A DNA stretch of 64,000 nt from positions 40,021,318 through 40,085,317 of the forward strand of contig CM068315.1 in NCBI GenBank assembly GCA_034766995.1. Direction: 5' to 3'. The translations under genes were made by a program, and so were the position numbers. Shown here piece after piece: positions 1 through 13,085 of this stretch. Position 1 is the first letter of the stretch. Every line of letters starts with the position of its first letter. Under the pieces are notes generated by a model that was not told the origin of the DNA, searched no databases, and saw nothing but the letters and a program-made list of their open reading frames with translations. This DNA comes from Acanthacorydalis orientalis (lineage: Eukaryota; Arthropoda; Insecta; Megaloptera; Corydalidae).

Positions 1-260
1 TTAATGTCAATTATAGAACATTTTTAATGAGATTTTTTTATAGTTCGTGACAAAAAAAATATTTGTCGAAGTAAATTTATCCATAGGGTAAAAAAAATAG
101 TGTGACTTAATAAACGATTTTTCTCCCAGTAATGTTAAAAAAAATATGTATGAATTTCTATTTTAACTGTTTTTAATTTAATTGAATACAAATATTTATT
201 TTGATAATAAAATATCTTTTTATTTTTTATTCTTGTTTCGTTTAATCCTTTGTTAAATAA

Positions 261-296
<36 letters not shown>

Positions 297-724
297 GACC
301 ATCAGTTATTTCATATATACAGTCTCCAAATTGTTGTCAAGGATTAAAAAATCGTATCCTTCTTTTAAATATTTTTTTGTAGTTTTAAATCATATTTTGA
401 ATAGACATGTTATGTTAAAATTATCAAATTTTGTTTCGAAAATCGATCATCATTTATATTAATTTAACGAGCATATATAAAAAATTAGAACTGGTGATTC
501 TAAGGAGTTAAAAATTTAATGACATTAATCAGAAGAAATGCACCTGATTTCCATTACAGTTTAGTTCGATATTACGTTCGAAAGGATCATTGGACCAATA
601 TTTCTTTGATAATGAATATGGCAATTCTATGACCTTATATGTCAACCGATATCGGTCAATGATTAAAAACTTTCACTATTATACTTAGCTTTAATAATGA
701 ATTCAATGAATAAATAAACAGTTT

Positions 725-920
725 CAACGGACTTTTTGCAAGTTTTTAAGAAATCGCAGTTAATGAAACCCCTTACATCACTTTTACACTAATTATTGTT
801 GAAAATTATGAGAAGTCAAGGTCAACGGACATTTTGTAAGTTTTTAAGAAATCGCAGTTAATGAAACTCCTTACATCACTTTTATAATAATTATTATTGA
901 AAATTATGAGAGGTCAGGGT
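725..920. repeat. Tandem duplication, two ~98-bp units
   Basis: Units begin at 725 and 823; both read TCAACGGAC(A/T)TTTTG.AAGTTTTTAAGAAATCGCAGTTAATGAAAC and TTATGAGA.GTCA.GGTC in the same order. They differ at a handful of positions. Confidence 0.85.
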
Positions 921-1671
921 CGGCTAACTAATATTTTACAGAAGGTCCAAAATAATGAAGACAGAATATATATATATTCTAAATATTCATTACTTAATAT
1001 ACACTTTTTTTTCTTTTCAAAATTTCGCCATACCATCAAATTTTAGTTAAACAAACAAAAAACGTGAATCCAGTGCGTAACAGCCATGTGTTTACATATT
1101 TTTGCATAAAATAATCATTGATATACATATCATAAACATTGATCATTGTAACCTTACCATGGAGTAGTCAAATTACTAATATTTTATTCAAGGAATTGTA
1201 ATTTTTTTATATAGATTTTCCTGATTACAAAATTATTATGTCGTAAATGTTTTTAATCTAATATTTTTTTCTTTTAAATATAATACATTCTATTATCAAG
1301 TATATATTTGTTTGTATGATTATTTAAGTAATATTGAATAAGTAATACACTTTTCATACCATACATAGTACAAAAAAATATGAATAAAATAATCAAATCG
1401 CTAGTTTTTCCACTTACTAAAATATCGCTAGTTTTTGAAGTACACGAATTTAAATAGTACTTAGAAATATTTTTTTTTCTAAATAAAACAGATTGAATAT
1501 TATTTTGTATTTACTTTGGTTTTTGTACATAGAGATATAAATAACAGTATTTGATTTGTATGTGGAAAAGTGACGAACAAATTTATATAATTGTACAAGA
1601 TATTTAGTTGTTTAAGACTTGAACAGTACTCTCGATATTGTGTATGATCACAAATTGTATTTAAAAGCCAT

Positions 1672-1723
1672 TAGCAGGTGTCTATGGATTTTTTTTTTAA
1701 AAAAAACTCCATAGACACCAGCT
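1672..1723. repeat. Foldback hairpin
   Basis: AGCAGGTGTCTATGGATTTT and the mirrored AAACTCCATAGACACCAGCT can pair over ~24 bp with two mismatches, separated by a T/A run. Confidence 0.75.
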
Positions 1724-2019
1724 ATGTATTTTTATCTGTAGAACCAATTTGTTAAAATATTGATTATTTTTTTTATATATTAAAAACAATTAATCAGAAT
1801 GATATTGTTCGTTGTATGTATATGTCAAAGGATTAGTTTATTTATAAGTTAATGGACGGCTACATAAAAGATTTAATAATTGTTTACGCGTGATGGATAT
1901 CGATTATTTCGTTTGATATGTTTTTATAAAATATTTGAAATAAGTTTGCAAGACATGCGAATCCAAGCCACATATTTAAACATAATATAGTTTTTATCGT
2001 TGGCTAAATTCATTCTCAT

Positions 2020-2170
2020 AAGTTAGTTTTTTATTCCTCGAAAACTACAAAACACCTAATCAAAAATATTCAATAATTAATTATCGATTATTTTTGATTG
2101 TTACTAATATATATTTCTATGGCAGTTATCATTTTCAAGAGCACTACGCTGCAGAAAAAAGTATTTCTGA
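2020..2170. repeat. Foldback repeat R fragment
   Basis: One arm: AATAATTAATTATCGATTAT, TTTTTGATTGTTAC, GGCAGTTATCATTTTCAAGA and AGCACTACGCTGCAGAAAAA. Confidence 0.55.
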
Positions 2171-2509
2171 CAAAGAAATATGAAATTAAGGTTAAAATGA
2201 TTTTTTATGCAGTGGTAGTTCATTAAAATTATTATAGGGATCAGAGTAGCATTTGACCAGAAATTAATTAGAATAATACCTGAGTTTTTTAACTATTTCA
2301 TAGGATATTTAATTATGTTTTTTGATACATCAACAACAAACGATCTGTATCTGATATGTAAACAAACAAATTTAATGTACTGTTAAATAAATAATGTACA
2401 CGAGTGGTCGATTTTTTTAAATGATGAAGATAGTGAAATTTTTGTTAGAAAGCAAATATTCTTATTACAAGTAGAACTATAAATTAATTTACACAAATAA
2501 ACTGTTCAT

Positions 2510-2660
2510 TTACTCAAAAAGCATATTTTTTTCAGATCAAAAATTTTGAATATTTGATTATTGATCGTTTTTAATTCTTTATGATCATTTTGAACATTAT
2601 CCTCAAAATACTAAGGTACAGAAAGATTTTTTTGTATCTTAGTAGTCCGAGAATGATAGC
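2510..2660. repeat. Foldback repeat R fragment
   Basis: The arm TTTCAGATCAAAAATTTTGA, TTGATTATTGATCGTTTTTA leads to the palindromic centre ACTAAGGTACAGAAAG / TTTTTGTATCTTAGTAGT. Confidence 0.6.
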
Positions 2661-2699
2661 ATTTGATGAAATTTCCATTGATAGTATTTTCATAAAAGA

Positions 2700-3045
2700 A
2701 TCATTTTTTCGATTCACAAATAATATATTTTTTTCTGATCAAAATACGGCCAATAATTGATTATGTTTGATTGTTTCTTATGCGTATTTTGATACTATTA
2801 TCATCAGAGCGCTAAATTACATAAAAAGTAATTAACTAAATATCAAATAGAGATTTTTCTGTATCTTAGCGCTTTTATCATTATATTGCCATTGAAATGC
2901 ATAGAAGGAAGAAAAAAAATGATCAAAAATCATTTATTAAATATTTTGAATTTGAAGAGAGTGAAAAGAATTCATCTGTGAAAAGGAATTTAGATACAGT
3001 GCTAGAACCGTATTGTTATTAAGGCATTGTCATTGAAATGTGCAT
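2700..3045. repeat. Foldback repeat family R, near-complete palindromic copy
   Basis: The left arm (TTCTGATCAAAATA, AATTGATTATGTTTGATTGT, ATCAGAGCGCTAAAT) is mirrored by the right arm (CTGTATCTTAGCGCTTTTAT, CATTTATTAAATATTTT, GTGAAAAGAATTCATCTGTG), meeting in a centre at about 2815-2870. A third arm-like fragment continues to ~3150. Other copies are listed separately. Confidence 0.7.
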
Positions 3046-4091
3046 TAGAAACAACCAAATATAATCAGTAATTAACTATTGAACATTTTTGATAAGAAAA
3101 TAAAGTTTTATAGTTTGTGGGACGAGTCAAAAATTTATTTGAGAAATTTCACTATTATTTAGAAGATATACAAAGTTCAAATAATAGATAGAATTTATTT
3201 TCTTAATTATTGCAAAACCCTTTTCATGACACTTATTTATGTTTGATCAAAATAATAGAATAATATTAATATAGTCATTCGATAGTGTTTTCGATAATAA
3301 AGCTTTTAATGAGTTTAAATTTCCATAATTTAAATTAAAATAAGAAAATGTTTCTTTGTATATAAGTAATGCTTTTATTTTAATAGAATGTATAATAAAA
3401 AGTGTACATGTGATTAAGTAATGTAGTTTCTAATTAATAATTCATTTTTTCTATTTTATAATTTACTGTTTTTATGATCAATAAATGAGAACTGGATTTC
3501 ATAATTTAAAAATGAATAATGCAAATGTATTTTTTGCTATTATATTGATTGTTTTATTTATAAATAATATAAATATTATAAGTTTGCTTTTAACAGTAAA
3601 TACATTTTTAATTATTTAGCTGTAAAGAAATTAATTTAATATTGATTTTAAAAGTCATTGAATGTATTAAAACGAAATGCCAGCTATGAATATCATTGTA
3701 ACAAATACCATACATGAAATCGGTTTATACTTTTAATATTTCATTTTGCATTTGGTTTTTTTTAGTAAGAAGTCAGTTTTTTATTGAAAGCCAAGATCAC
3801 CAAATCACATGATCTAGATTCGAATTGATAGATGCGAGGTCATTTGCTAAATGTGTTAGAAATTAAAATTTGTCGAGAATTATCATTTTTTTCGTTTATA
3901 TTTATTACTTTTTGTTCATATGTACAGTTTCGTTCGTATGTTTTTTATTATATGTACATTCATTATTTTTATTTTTTATTCTTTCCATTTTAAACATAAG
4001 TTCTATCGTAAAATATGAAATAAATAAATAACACATCTATACATCAAACAAATAGTTATTCGATTTCAATTCTTTGAGCTTTGTTTATACG

Positions 4092-4143
<52 letters not shown>

Positions 4144-5002
4144 TAAACTCTGACAGAGTAATAATAATAGAAATGCAAGTATTCATTATTTTAATGTCGA
4201 AATTATCGTCGAAATAAATAAAAAATAATATAAAAAGAATTCAAATCGCACGCGATATCTTATAATTACACGATGAAGCATGTCATTATAAGATATATTT
4301 TGTTTATATTCTTTAATTCTACACATAATTATTAGCTTACAGATCATAAAATGACTTGTTTTCTTAAATGAATAAGTATCCTAAATGAATGTATGTTTAT
4401 TTGAAATTAAATAATAGATAGTTTTTTTATATGTAAAGTACATTTTTTGTATCTGCAGTTTTAGATATTTTTTTCTGAAAATTGAAAGTACAACTTATAA
4501 TTAAAAAAAATATAAGCTATTTTAATATAAAAAGTTTTTCGTAATTGATTTTAAAATATATAACATTTTTTAAATTATTTTTTATCAAAATTAGAATTAT
4601 TTGTTCTTTGAATTAACGAAACTACTGAAAAATTTATAATCTTACTTAATCGTTTCAGTTTAAAATGTGTGATTTCGGTACTGTATTTAAAGCATTGCTT
4701 GTAAGGTGTGCTATATTAAATCAGTTTTATTAATTCATTATTAATATAATGTTCGTAAAAAAAAGTAATTGCATTTCATACGTTCAATGCTATAGTTGTG
4801 TGAAAAAAATGTCCTTGGGTATATATTTTCTCGGATTTTTTTTTAAAATAGAATTATTGACTATAGTGAGTATAGACAATGTATCAGTTTCAAAAATGTA
4901 TGACATCACGCTGGTTAATTGAACGTTTTTAGGCACTTTTGTAAGCATTATGTATGCTGTTGATTTACTGAGAACCATGTGGATATTTGAAATTAATTTC
5001 AA

Positions 5003-5046
5003 AATATCCATTTTCATAAAAAATATATTTTATGAAAATGGATATT
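5003..5046. repeat. Perfect 19-bp inverted repeat
   Basis: AATATCCATTTTCATAAAA at 5003-5021 and TTTTATGAAAATGGATATT at 5028-5046 pair exactly with a 6-nt loop. No T-run or gene nearby explains it. Confidence 0.85.
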
Positions 5047-5123
5047 ATTCTTAAGCACTTTAGAATATCTGTTAGAATAAAATGTGTACAGTTCAAATAA
5101 ACAATTTAATCTCTGCAAGAGTA

Positions 5124-5636
5124 TTAGGTGCAAAAATTAATTCGGTGCCTTTAAATTGAATCAGTCATAACTCTGTTTCAAAATAAAATCTTTTCTCGTC
5201 GTTTTAGAATTTTGAAGTGACGACCTTAATATTTAAAACTACTATATGTCTTGGCTAAGCAGTTGGCATAACCATATAAAACAGTATAGAAGCACAATGG
5301 TGTCCGAAAAAAAGTATTTTAGGCATTGTATACTTTTCGAATTTCAGTTGAAAAAATGCTGCCGAAGCTACAGGAATGATTTGTTCAGATTTAGGGGAAG
5401 GTGTTGTGACGCATAAAATATGCGAAAATGCTAAAACGGTGACAGAGGCCCGAAAATGCTTTACAACCTCATCGACTCAAACCCGCTATCTTTTTTGCGA
5501 TAAGCGATTCTTCAGTTACCCCTCAGATGGAAAAAAGTTATACAAAATAATGAGTGATAAATTGTGGATTGAAATGCATTTTTCCGCAAACATTCATTTT
5601 CTATCAGAAAGCGACCGAATTAATTTGTACACCTAA
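5124..5636 (+). mobile_element. Mariner lineage B deletion derivative, 513 bp
   Basis: Terminal repeats TTAGGTGCAAAAATTAATTC and GAATTAATTTGTACACCTAA with TA on both sides. It holds a broken transposase start (SEKKYFRHCILFEFQLKK, then MICSDLGEGVVTHK) joined to the C-terminal end by internal deletion. The 86-codon open frame at 5376 is part of this remnant, not a gene. Confidence 0.85.
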
Positions 5637-6430
5637 TATTATGTTTGTTTATAAACATAATAACATTCGTGTAAATTTTAATTAAAATTTACTATATCGT
5701 TTCCAGAAGCTAATTATGTTTTATTAGAATTTAGATTGTTTTCCAGATTACAAGTTGTTAGGCTATGAAAATATGACAAAATCTGAGATGGATGATAAGC
5801 AAATTATTACAGATTTCTATCAAATCTGTATCTTATGTTTACTCCCTCACACTCTTTCTTTGTATTGTATTCTAACTTATTTTCTTTACATCGTGCAAAA
5901 CGACCAGTTTATGAATCATAATTGAATATAGTATTGTTACGTTTAACACTCAAAAAATAGTGATGAAAACGGTAATTAACAAAACTAAATATCCATAATT
6001 TTGCTAAATGTAATAAATATTATGTAAATTTAAATTATAATTTCTCTTAAGCAGTACAAAAAATGTTTCAAAATTTTAGATGTAGATTCGTATAAATTTA
6101 TGTTAACTTCATTTACTATTCTTGAAAATCATCATCAAATTATTAATATTTTTACAACTGTTCTGATCTTCAATATGCAAAAAAATGAAAATTGCAATTT
6201 TCGAACTTCTTTTTCACTAACTTCTTATTATTTTTAATATTATTTACAGTTTTCATCTCATAAAATATTTTATAAAAATGTTTGGTCTTACGAACAAAAT
6301 TATTTATTTGTAAGTATATACATTTTTTTCTTATAAATATTCTAGAATTTTCAGAAAATATTTTGAATATATTTTTATAAAAAATTGTGTTTTACAATAT
6401 TTTTAAATATCTGAAAAGGTCTGAATGAAT

Positions 6431-6433
<3 letters not shown>

Positions 6434-6516
<83 letters not shown>
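6434..6516. repeat. (AT)n microsatellite, ~82 bp
   Basis: Uninterrupted TA dinucleotide run. Comparable runs lie at 4094-4138, 8482-8528, 17176-17221, 23875-23921, 36618-36651, 39043-39076 and 41939-41971. Confidence 0.98.
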
Positions 6517-6519
<3 letters not shown>

Positions 6520-8478
6520 CAGCAAAAGTGCTTTAATAATTTTAGTGTTGTGTGGGAAAAAACCTTATCTTATACATTTTTGATATCAATATGTCTTCAA
6601 TGATTTTATACAAAACCCAACAAAAAATGTATAGTAGGGTGCTTTTTTTGTATTACTGTAGCTCTGAACGTATAAAACACACATGGTTTTATTTTATATG
6701 AATAATATAATAAAAATAAGTTTGAGTTAATATAACTAATTTAATGTACAATTTAAAATATATAATTAAATATTAATATACAATTTAATATATATAATTT
6801 CAAATTAACAAGTTTTGTGCAATTAAATACAGTAATACAAAAATCATATTTGAAATTAATGAAACTAAGAACAATAAGATAGATTTATGAATTTTGCAAA
6901 AAGATTCATTTAGAGGAGATAATTTTAATTTTGCAAGTATTGATTCAATTTTCTTTTATAAAATGAACGTGTGTTGGAACGATGAATGTTCTTTTTTCTA
7001 TGAAAAAACATTGTTCATGAAAACAATGTTTTGCGTCGAAAAATCGATAAATAAATAAATTTATTAATTTGTCTATAAAAAAATTATAATTGTATTCATA
7101 TATACCTAAGATCCCGTTGATGCGTTGCTCTCGTCATCTTTGTTATTTTCGATAATTTGAGTTTATGTTCATTATTTTCAAAATGTATCATTTTCTGGTA
7201 AATTTCAGATGATTCTAAATATATTTTAGATAAATCTTATTTAAAATTTATCTGAAGATAGCACACTTACAGAAAATAGTAATGAAATACAGAAACTCTG
7301 GTTCGAAAAGACGAAGATCACCAGAAAAATATGTATGATTTATGAATTATTACACAAAATATATATGATCTTATACAGAATAATATTTTTTTGAAAGTGA
7401 ATACAAATTTCACAAGTAGATTTTAATATCTTTGGGATATTGGAAGTTAATTAAAAAAATAATAGTATTCAATATTATACAGAATGCTACTATTTTTTAT
7501 TTTTAATTTTTCTATGCGAAAAAGTTGTCCTTGAATTAATTTTTAAAATAAAAAAATGCAATTATTTTGATTAACTGGAATAAAATGATAAAAATTAAAT
7601 GGAAAAATATATTAAATGAAGCAAACAATTGTGTTTTTTTATGTCGTTAACTAGTTTTTTTTTTGTAACTTCAGAACATAAAAAATTTAATATTAATTTA
7701 ACTACCGGATATGAAACTTAATTCAGTGTCATTGACTTGTTACTAATAGGAAATAATTCATTTATTTTTGTTTTTTGTAATTGAATTGATAAAATAAATT
7801 ACTGTCACTAATTTAAAGCATTTATGAAAGTAATTAAATTAATTTATATATAAATATATATATGTAAATTCATATTAAATAAAATGACTTACATTTAAAT
7901 AACCAGCACACAATAAAAAAATAATTACATATAAATGTAGCAGGAAAACGAAATTTGACACGAACTGATAAAAGCACAAAATTTAAAAGATGAATAAATA
8001 TATACACACAGTACACAAGTAGTTGTTATTCACTGTAGTTTTCACAACAATGCGTTCAAGTTGTAGCGCATAGTATTACTGAGAGGGAGGTTAGACTCAA
8101 AGATCACTACAAACACTAAAAAGTGGGCAGTATGTGCACATAAATACATATATTTCAACGATGTAGCATTTATTTTCCGATATATCCGGTATTACATGCG
8201 ATTAACAGCAATAATATTGAATTTAGCCACGTGTGTATTATTTAAAGTGGTTTGATAGCTTTGAATTTGAATTGGACGAAAATAGAGATGTCATTGATTT
8301 TAATTGACGTAATTATATAGAGATATAATAAGAAAAAATAATAGGGAAAAGTAGAAGCAATTGTAAATAACTTATTTTTTGTATAAATTTCATAAATCAT
8401 TAATTCTGTAAATCTGTTTGTTCACTTATAATTTTTTATATAAAATGTCTTTTATACATATATTTTCAGTAAAATATA

Positions 8479-8531
<53 letters not shown>

Positions 8532-9138
8532 CATTTATTTATGTTTTAATTAATTGATTTTGATATTAGTTTTCAATACTGTATTTTCAGTCATTGCTAT
8601 TTATTATAACTATTTTATTTTTATCTCCTGCGGTGCTAAAGATTGCAGATGAGTTGGAATCGGTTTAAGTAGATAAGAAATTTGTTAGTGTCAATTATTT
8701 TACGTTTTCCGATTTAATAATTAAAATTCACAACAGTTATTAAGATTTTCTTTCTATTAAATTTATAGTTTGTGTATACATGCTTTATAATTTGTTTATA
8801 TTTGTACACATCATATTTATTTATTATTTACTTTTAGTGGTTAGTTCTTTAAAATTTTCAAGGTCTACTTATCTAATAAAATTTGTGGTTTTTGTCAAGT
8901 TTGTACAGAAGTGAAAGAAAAACATTTTTAAGGTTTAGAGGTGCGTCGATAACTAAGGTCATTAATTGAGAAAATTTGAAATAAGAGCACATTAATACCG
9001 TAATGTAATTTAATGAAATTAAAAACATGTTTAGTTCCTTTTGCAACCTTGTTGCAAGTTAAATAGGGGTTAAATAATCAATTATTTATATTGCTCTAAG
9101 CATATTTTTATACATTATAGTTTTGATACTATGTAAAA

Positions 9139-9445
9139 ATTCTCTTTCACAAATAAATGTTGCATTTACAGCACAAACCACAAAACCTTTTCCGATCAAA
9201 AAGATTCGATAATTACTTATTAATTATGTTTGATTGTAACTTTTGTATATTGGTGATTCCTCAATCGCATGTCGCTAATATATAAAAAATTGAGATGTTC
9301 TCATACTTAATGATCGAAGGATCTTGGCATGACCACAGAAATATGCATAAGTAACAATAAAAAATTGTCTATTATTAATTTTTGAACATTTGTGATCAAT
9401 AAATTGTGGAGGGAGTCAAAAATTCATTTGTGAAAATATATTCTT
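9139..9445. repeat. Foldback repeat R, both arms
   Basis: Left CTTTCACAAATAAATG, CACAAACCACAAAACC, CCGATCAAAAAGATTCGATA; right TTTTTGAACATTTGTGATCA, GGAGTCAAAAATTCATTTGT. The short open frame starting at 9406 runs from this repeat into flanking AT-rich DNA. Confidence 0.65.
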
Positions 9446-9624
9446 CAAAAAGCGGCATATTCTATTTTCTTTATTACCTCATATTTAATAATTATAATTA
9501 TATTGTATTTGGAAAAAATATTTTTTTTCCATACAAGTGGTCTGTCTATCTATGTATCCACTGGGAAGATAAATTTACTTTTATGAATATATTCGTAGTT
9601 GAGATGTAATTTTACTATATTTCT

Positions 9625-9945
9625 TTACCTGCCCATATGAATTATAAAAAATATATTATTGTCAGGTCATATTACACCATATATTCAATTTTGAAATCAT
9701 TCTCAGAGCATAAAGGTACAGAAAAATCAGTCATTCAAAAATCAAATAAATTTTTGTCTATCTTAGTGCTCTGCAGAAGACAGCATCATCATTAAAGTGG
9801 TCTTAAATAACAGTCACAATTTATCAACAATCATTTATTGAACATTTTTCATCAGAAAATTGTTTTGTGGATTATGTGGCAAAAGAATAATTTATTTGTG
9901 AAAGTGAAGTTAGTTACAGAACTGTATTGTGATGAAAAAAACCTT
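9625..9945. repeat. Foldback repeat R, centre and right arm
   Basis: Centre AGCATAAAGGTACAGAAAAA ... TTGTCTATCTTAGTGCTCTG, then TTATTGAACATTTTTCATCA, TTTGTGAAAGTGAAG and terminal TTACAGAACTGTATTGTGAT. Confidence 0.65.
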
Positions 9946-11007
9946 TTAAACTATCTAATGCTACCTACAAATTAGTATGTAAATAAACTATTAAGTCACT
10001 ACTGTGTGCCTTAAGATAAAATCATGATTAGAAGACATCAGTGAGTGAAAAAAATATAATTGTTACTTTTAAAATGTTTTATATCAAGGTCGTATTTTTT
10101 TAATATTTAATTTTTTTTAATATCAGGAAACTAAATTATTTTCCAAAGAAATAACATCGCAATTTATTTCATTTATCATACAAAAATAGTTACTGACCAT
10201 AATTAGTAATATATAAATTGTTCACTTGCTTAACATTGAAATGATTTAAATTAAATCGTGACATCAATAACATTAAAGGTTATTACATACTCTTATATCG
10301 CATTATACTTTCAGATGAGTTAATATTTTTTATGAAATAATTCTAATTCCATGCCTGTTTTTTCAGTTTACGAACAATAGCTTTTATGAAATCAATTGTA
10401 TCAAAAACTATACAGTCATACATAATGTAATTGGTATACTTTATAAAATGAACTATGAATAATTACGATCACATTAAAATTAATGTAGGTAAAAAAGCGA
10501 AAAGATTTTTGTAGAATATTTTCAATTAACATAAAATGATTAGCATATAAAGACGACGTAAGTGTACGCAGAACACGGGTTCAAATTATATCTAAGTTAT
10601 TGAAATCGTTGACGAACACACTGGTTTTTTTTTTGTATATTTATTTATTTAATATTTTATCAACGAAAACAAATATGTTCCGTCAAACTTTCACACATTT
10701 CAACACTGCGTCTTGCAAATGTTTGTTTAACATTCGATTGTATATTAAACGTTTACTAATCGGTATGTTCACAAATTTGTTAATTTATTTCTTAAAATCT
10801 ATTTACATTGATTTAAAAATAATTAATAATAGCAGATTTTTACTTTTAGTTTTGAAGTTTATACATACATAATCATGATTTTGAAGTCATTAATAATTTA
10901 AATGTTCATTCACAAAATTACTGAATTGTTGATTATGAATGTTAAATTTTCGAATTAAAATAATATACACTTAAATGACAACATAACTAAATTGACTAAA
11001 TATATTA

Positions 11008-11998
11008 TTAGGTTGGTAGAAAAATAATTGCGGTTTTTTTATGAATTCTAACCTTACTTTTTTTCAATGAGAGTGTAATTTCATTGCGTTCATGTCAATA
11101 TCATTTTAAAGTGCATTTTTCTGTCTGTATTTCGGTAACATCGACTTTGCTATTGTTATTAATTTTGCTTCAAATTGGGCTATTAAATTAAATATGAAAA
11201 AGAAGTAAATAAGAGCAAATTTTCTGTATGGGTTCAAAACGGGTGGCAAAGCAGCAGAAACTGCTCGTAAACTAAACGATGCTTTTGATGTGGGTACTGT
11301 TAAAGAACGTAGGGTGAAATGGTGGTTCTAAAAAATTCATACTGGGGACGAGAACCTTGAAGATGAAGAAGGTCTCCGGCATATTTCTTCAGTTCATAAC
11401 GACGAACTGAAGGCGTTAGTCGAGTCAGAACTACGTACAAAAATTCAAGATTTTACACAAATTTGGGCGTTAGTCATTTAACAGTTCTGGACCACTTAAA
11501 ACAGCTAGGAATATCAAAAAAGCTTGACAAATGGGTGCCGCACGAACTGAACGAAAACCAAAAAAATTGCCGTTACGAAGTTTGTTTCATGCCTTTTTTA
11601 CGCAACAGAAAAGATCTGTTTCTCGATTGTATTGTAATGTGCGACGAAAAGTAGATCCTTTACGACAGTAAAAGTGGTCTGCACAACGGTTGTACGAAAA
11701 TGAAGCACCGAAGCGAAACCGAAATTACACCAAAGAAAATTATGGTGATTGGTGGTCTGCGCTCGGTATAATCCACTACAATTTTTCGAATCCAATGGTG
11801 AAATCATTACAGTCGAGAGCTATTGTCTAGAAATTGACAAAATACATCAAGAACTGCGACGTCTCGTCCCCGAAATGATCAATCGAAAATGACTACTCCT
11901 GCTGCACGACAATGCACGACCATACGTCGGACGATTGACCCTTCAAAAGTTAAATGAATTGGGCTATGAAACATTGTCTCATTGACCATACTATATTC
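11008..11998 (+). mobile_element. Mariner lineage A (cecropia-like), 3'-truncated, transposase broken
   Basis: It begins TTAGGTTGGTAGAAAAATAA after a TA. It then carries a recognisable mariner transposase in broken frames: KAAETARKLNDAF and the HTH region (11.25-11.35 kb), then DEEG, KLDKWVPHELNENQK (11.52 kb) and HDNARPY with LNELGYE (11.9-11.97 kb). Several stops and frameshifts interrupt it. The match ends near 11998, before the DYHFF-type region, and no 3' terminal repeat is seen. It is the most complete lineage-A copy here and shows the parent of the short derivatives elsewhere in the window. Confidence 0.85.
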
Positions 11999-12463
11999 AG
12001 TCTATATGATTCACATGAGATGTCAAAGTTCTAAAAACATTTGTATCAATTAAAATCCTAAGTAAAATCGTATCAAGTTTAAATGATTGTTAATACGTGA
12101 CTAATTTTAAATTTGATTCAATTTTATTTATTTTTTAATTCAGAAATATTATTCCGAATATTTTAATGAGGCAACTGTAAAATAACTTTAATATCCTTGA
12201 AAGATATTACAAGAAATCAGTTGTCTGCTTGATACCAGATAATCAAAAAAAATAAATGGTACATTAATTAGTGACGGGCTAGAACAATTAAATATTTTAT
12301 TTATTATAACAGTTTTGTATACTAATGAAAATATATTTATTAAATGAAGACACATATACATATTAACGTATATGTCAATATATAGGCAACCTAAAAATAT
12401 TAACACATGTGTACTTTTAAACATCTATACGTAGGTGAAATGTTCTTTTAATTAAAAGGAAGC

Positions 12464-12525
12464 TCTGCCTTCTACTCGCTACGCTCGCCGACTCCCGGTG
12501 GGACTTCGCCCCCCGCGATTGTCGA
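12464..12525. repeat. G+C-rich segment, shared with 54.48 kb
   Basis: AGCTCTGCCTTCTACTCGCT followed by ACGCTCGCCGACTCCCGGTG and GGACTTCGCCCCCCGCG is far richer in G+C than anything else in the window. It joins directly to the mariner E relic. A related 35-40 bp version (AGCTCTGCCCTGTACTCGCT) occurs at 54479-54519. It is probably the terminus of another element; the family is not recognised. Confidence 0.5.
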
Positions 12526-13085
12526 CGGCGATGACATCCTCATTCGACGAGAATTTCTTTCCACCAAGCAAAATTTTCAAGTTTGGGAAAAGGAAGAAGT
12601 CGCACGGGGCCAAGTCAAAAGAAAAGTGTGGATGAGGAATCACTTCAAAGCCTAATTGTTGCAATTTTTTCATTGGGTGGGTCGATTTGCGGGACGGCGC
12701 GTTGTCCTGGTGATAGAGCACTTTTTTTGTGCACCAATCTTGGCCGATTTTGTTTCAAATTTTCTTTCGAATGGTCCAATAATGTTACATAATATGCTCC
12801 TGTTATTGTGTTTCCCTTCGTTAAGTAATCGATCAGGATGATTCCTTAGGAACCCCAAAAAAAACGTGGTCATTACCTTCGTAGCCGACAAAACGGTCTT
12901 CGCCTTCTTTGGCGCATTTTCATCAGTCATTGTCCACTACTTTGAATGCTGCTTCTACTCAGGTGTGTAGTAGTAGATTTATGTTTCATCCACGGTGACG
13001 AATCGACGCAAAAAGTCCTGCTCGTTTTTTTTCTGTTTGCGGTAACTGCTACAATGATCGCTTCAAATTCTGTACAACGTGAACA
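12519..13085 (-). pseudogene. Mariner lineage E fragment, broken
   Basis: Minus-strand frames read in order: QDFLRRFVTVDET (catalytic DET), TDENAPKKAKTVLSATKVMT, YHQDNAPS, KLQQLGFEVIPHPHFSFDLA then PCDFFLFPNLKILLGGKKFS. This is the catalytic half of a mariner transposase with its three acidic positions in view, but split over several frames. No terminal repeats were found. The C-terminal edge (12519) abuts a G+C-rich foreign segment. Confidence 0.85.

Larger units (their letters stand above)
1..5123. other. AT-rich DNA, no gene seen
   Basis: Holds the 98-bp tandem duplication, the 1.68-kb hairpin, three or more foldback-repeat fragments, one (CT)n-(TA)n and one (AT)n tract, and a 12-bp inverted repeat (ATATCTTATAAT, 4255-4296). 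Nothing coding was found. Confidence 0.7.
5637..11007. other. AT-rich DNA, no gene seen
   Basis: Two (AT)n tracts and two foldback-repeat copies. The 90-codon frame at 10600 is low-complexity Ile/Leu/Phe/Tyr-rich sequence and is not supported. A slightly more G+C-rich patch at 8.03-8.25 kb has no frame. Confidence 0.6.

Noticed and set aside
10600..10872. 90-codon open frame
   Set aside because: Low-complexity hydrophobic AT-rich translation with no domain or codon signal.
12583..12841. Two plus-strand open frames
   Set aside because: Antisense shadows of the mariner E transposase relic, whose minus-strand translation matches the family.
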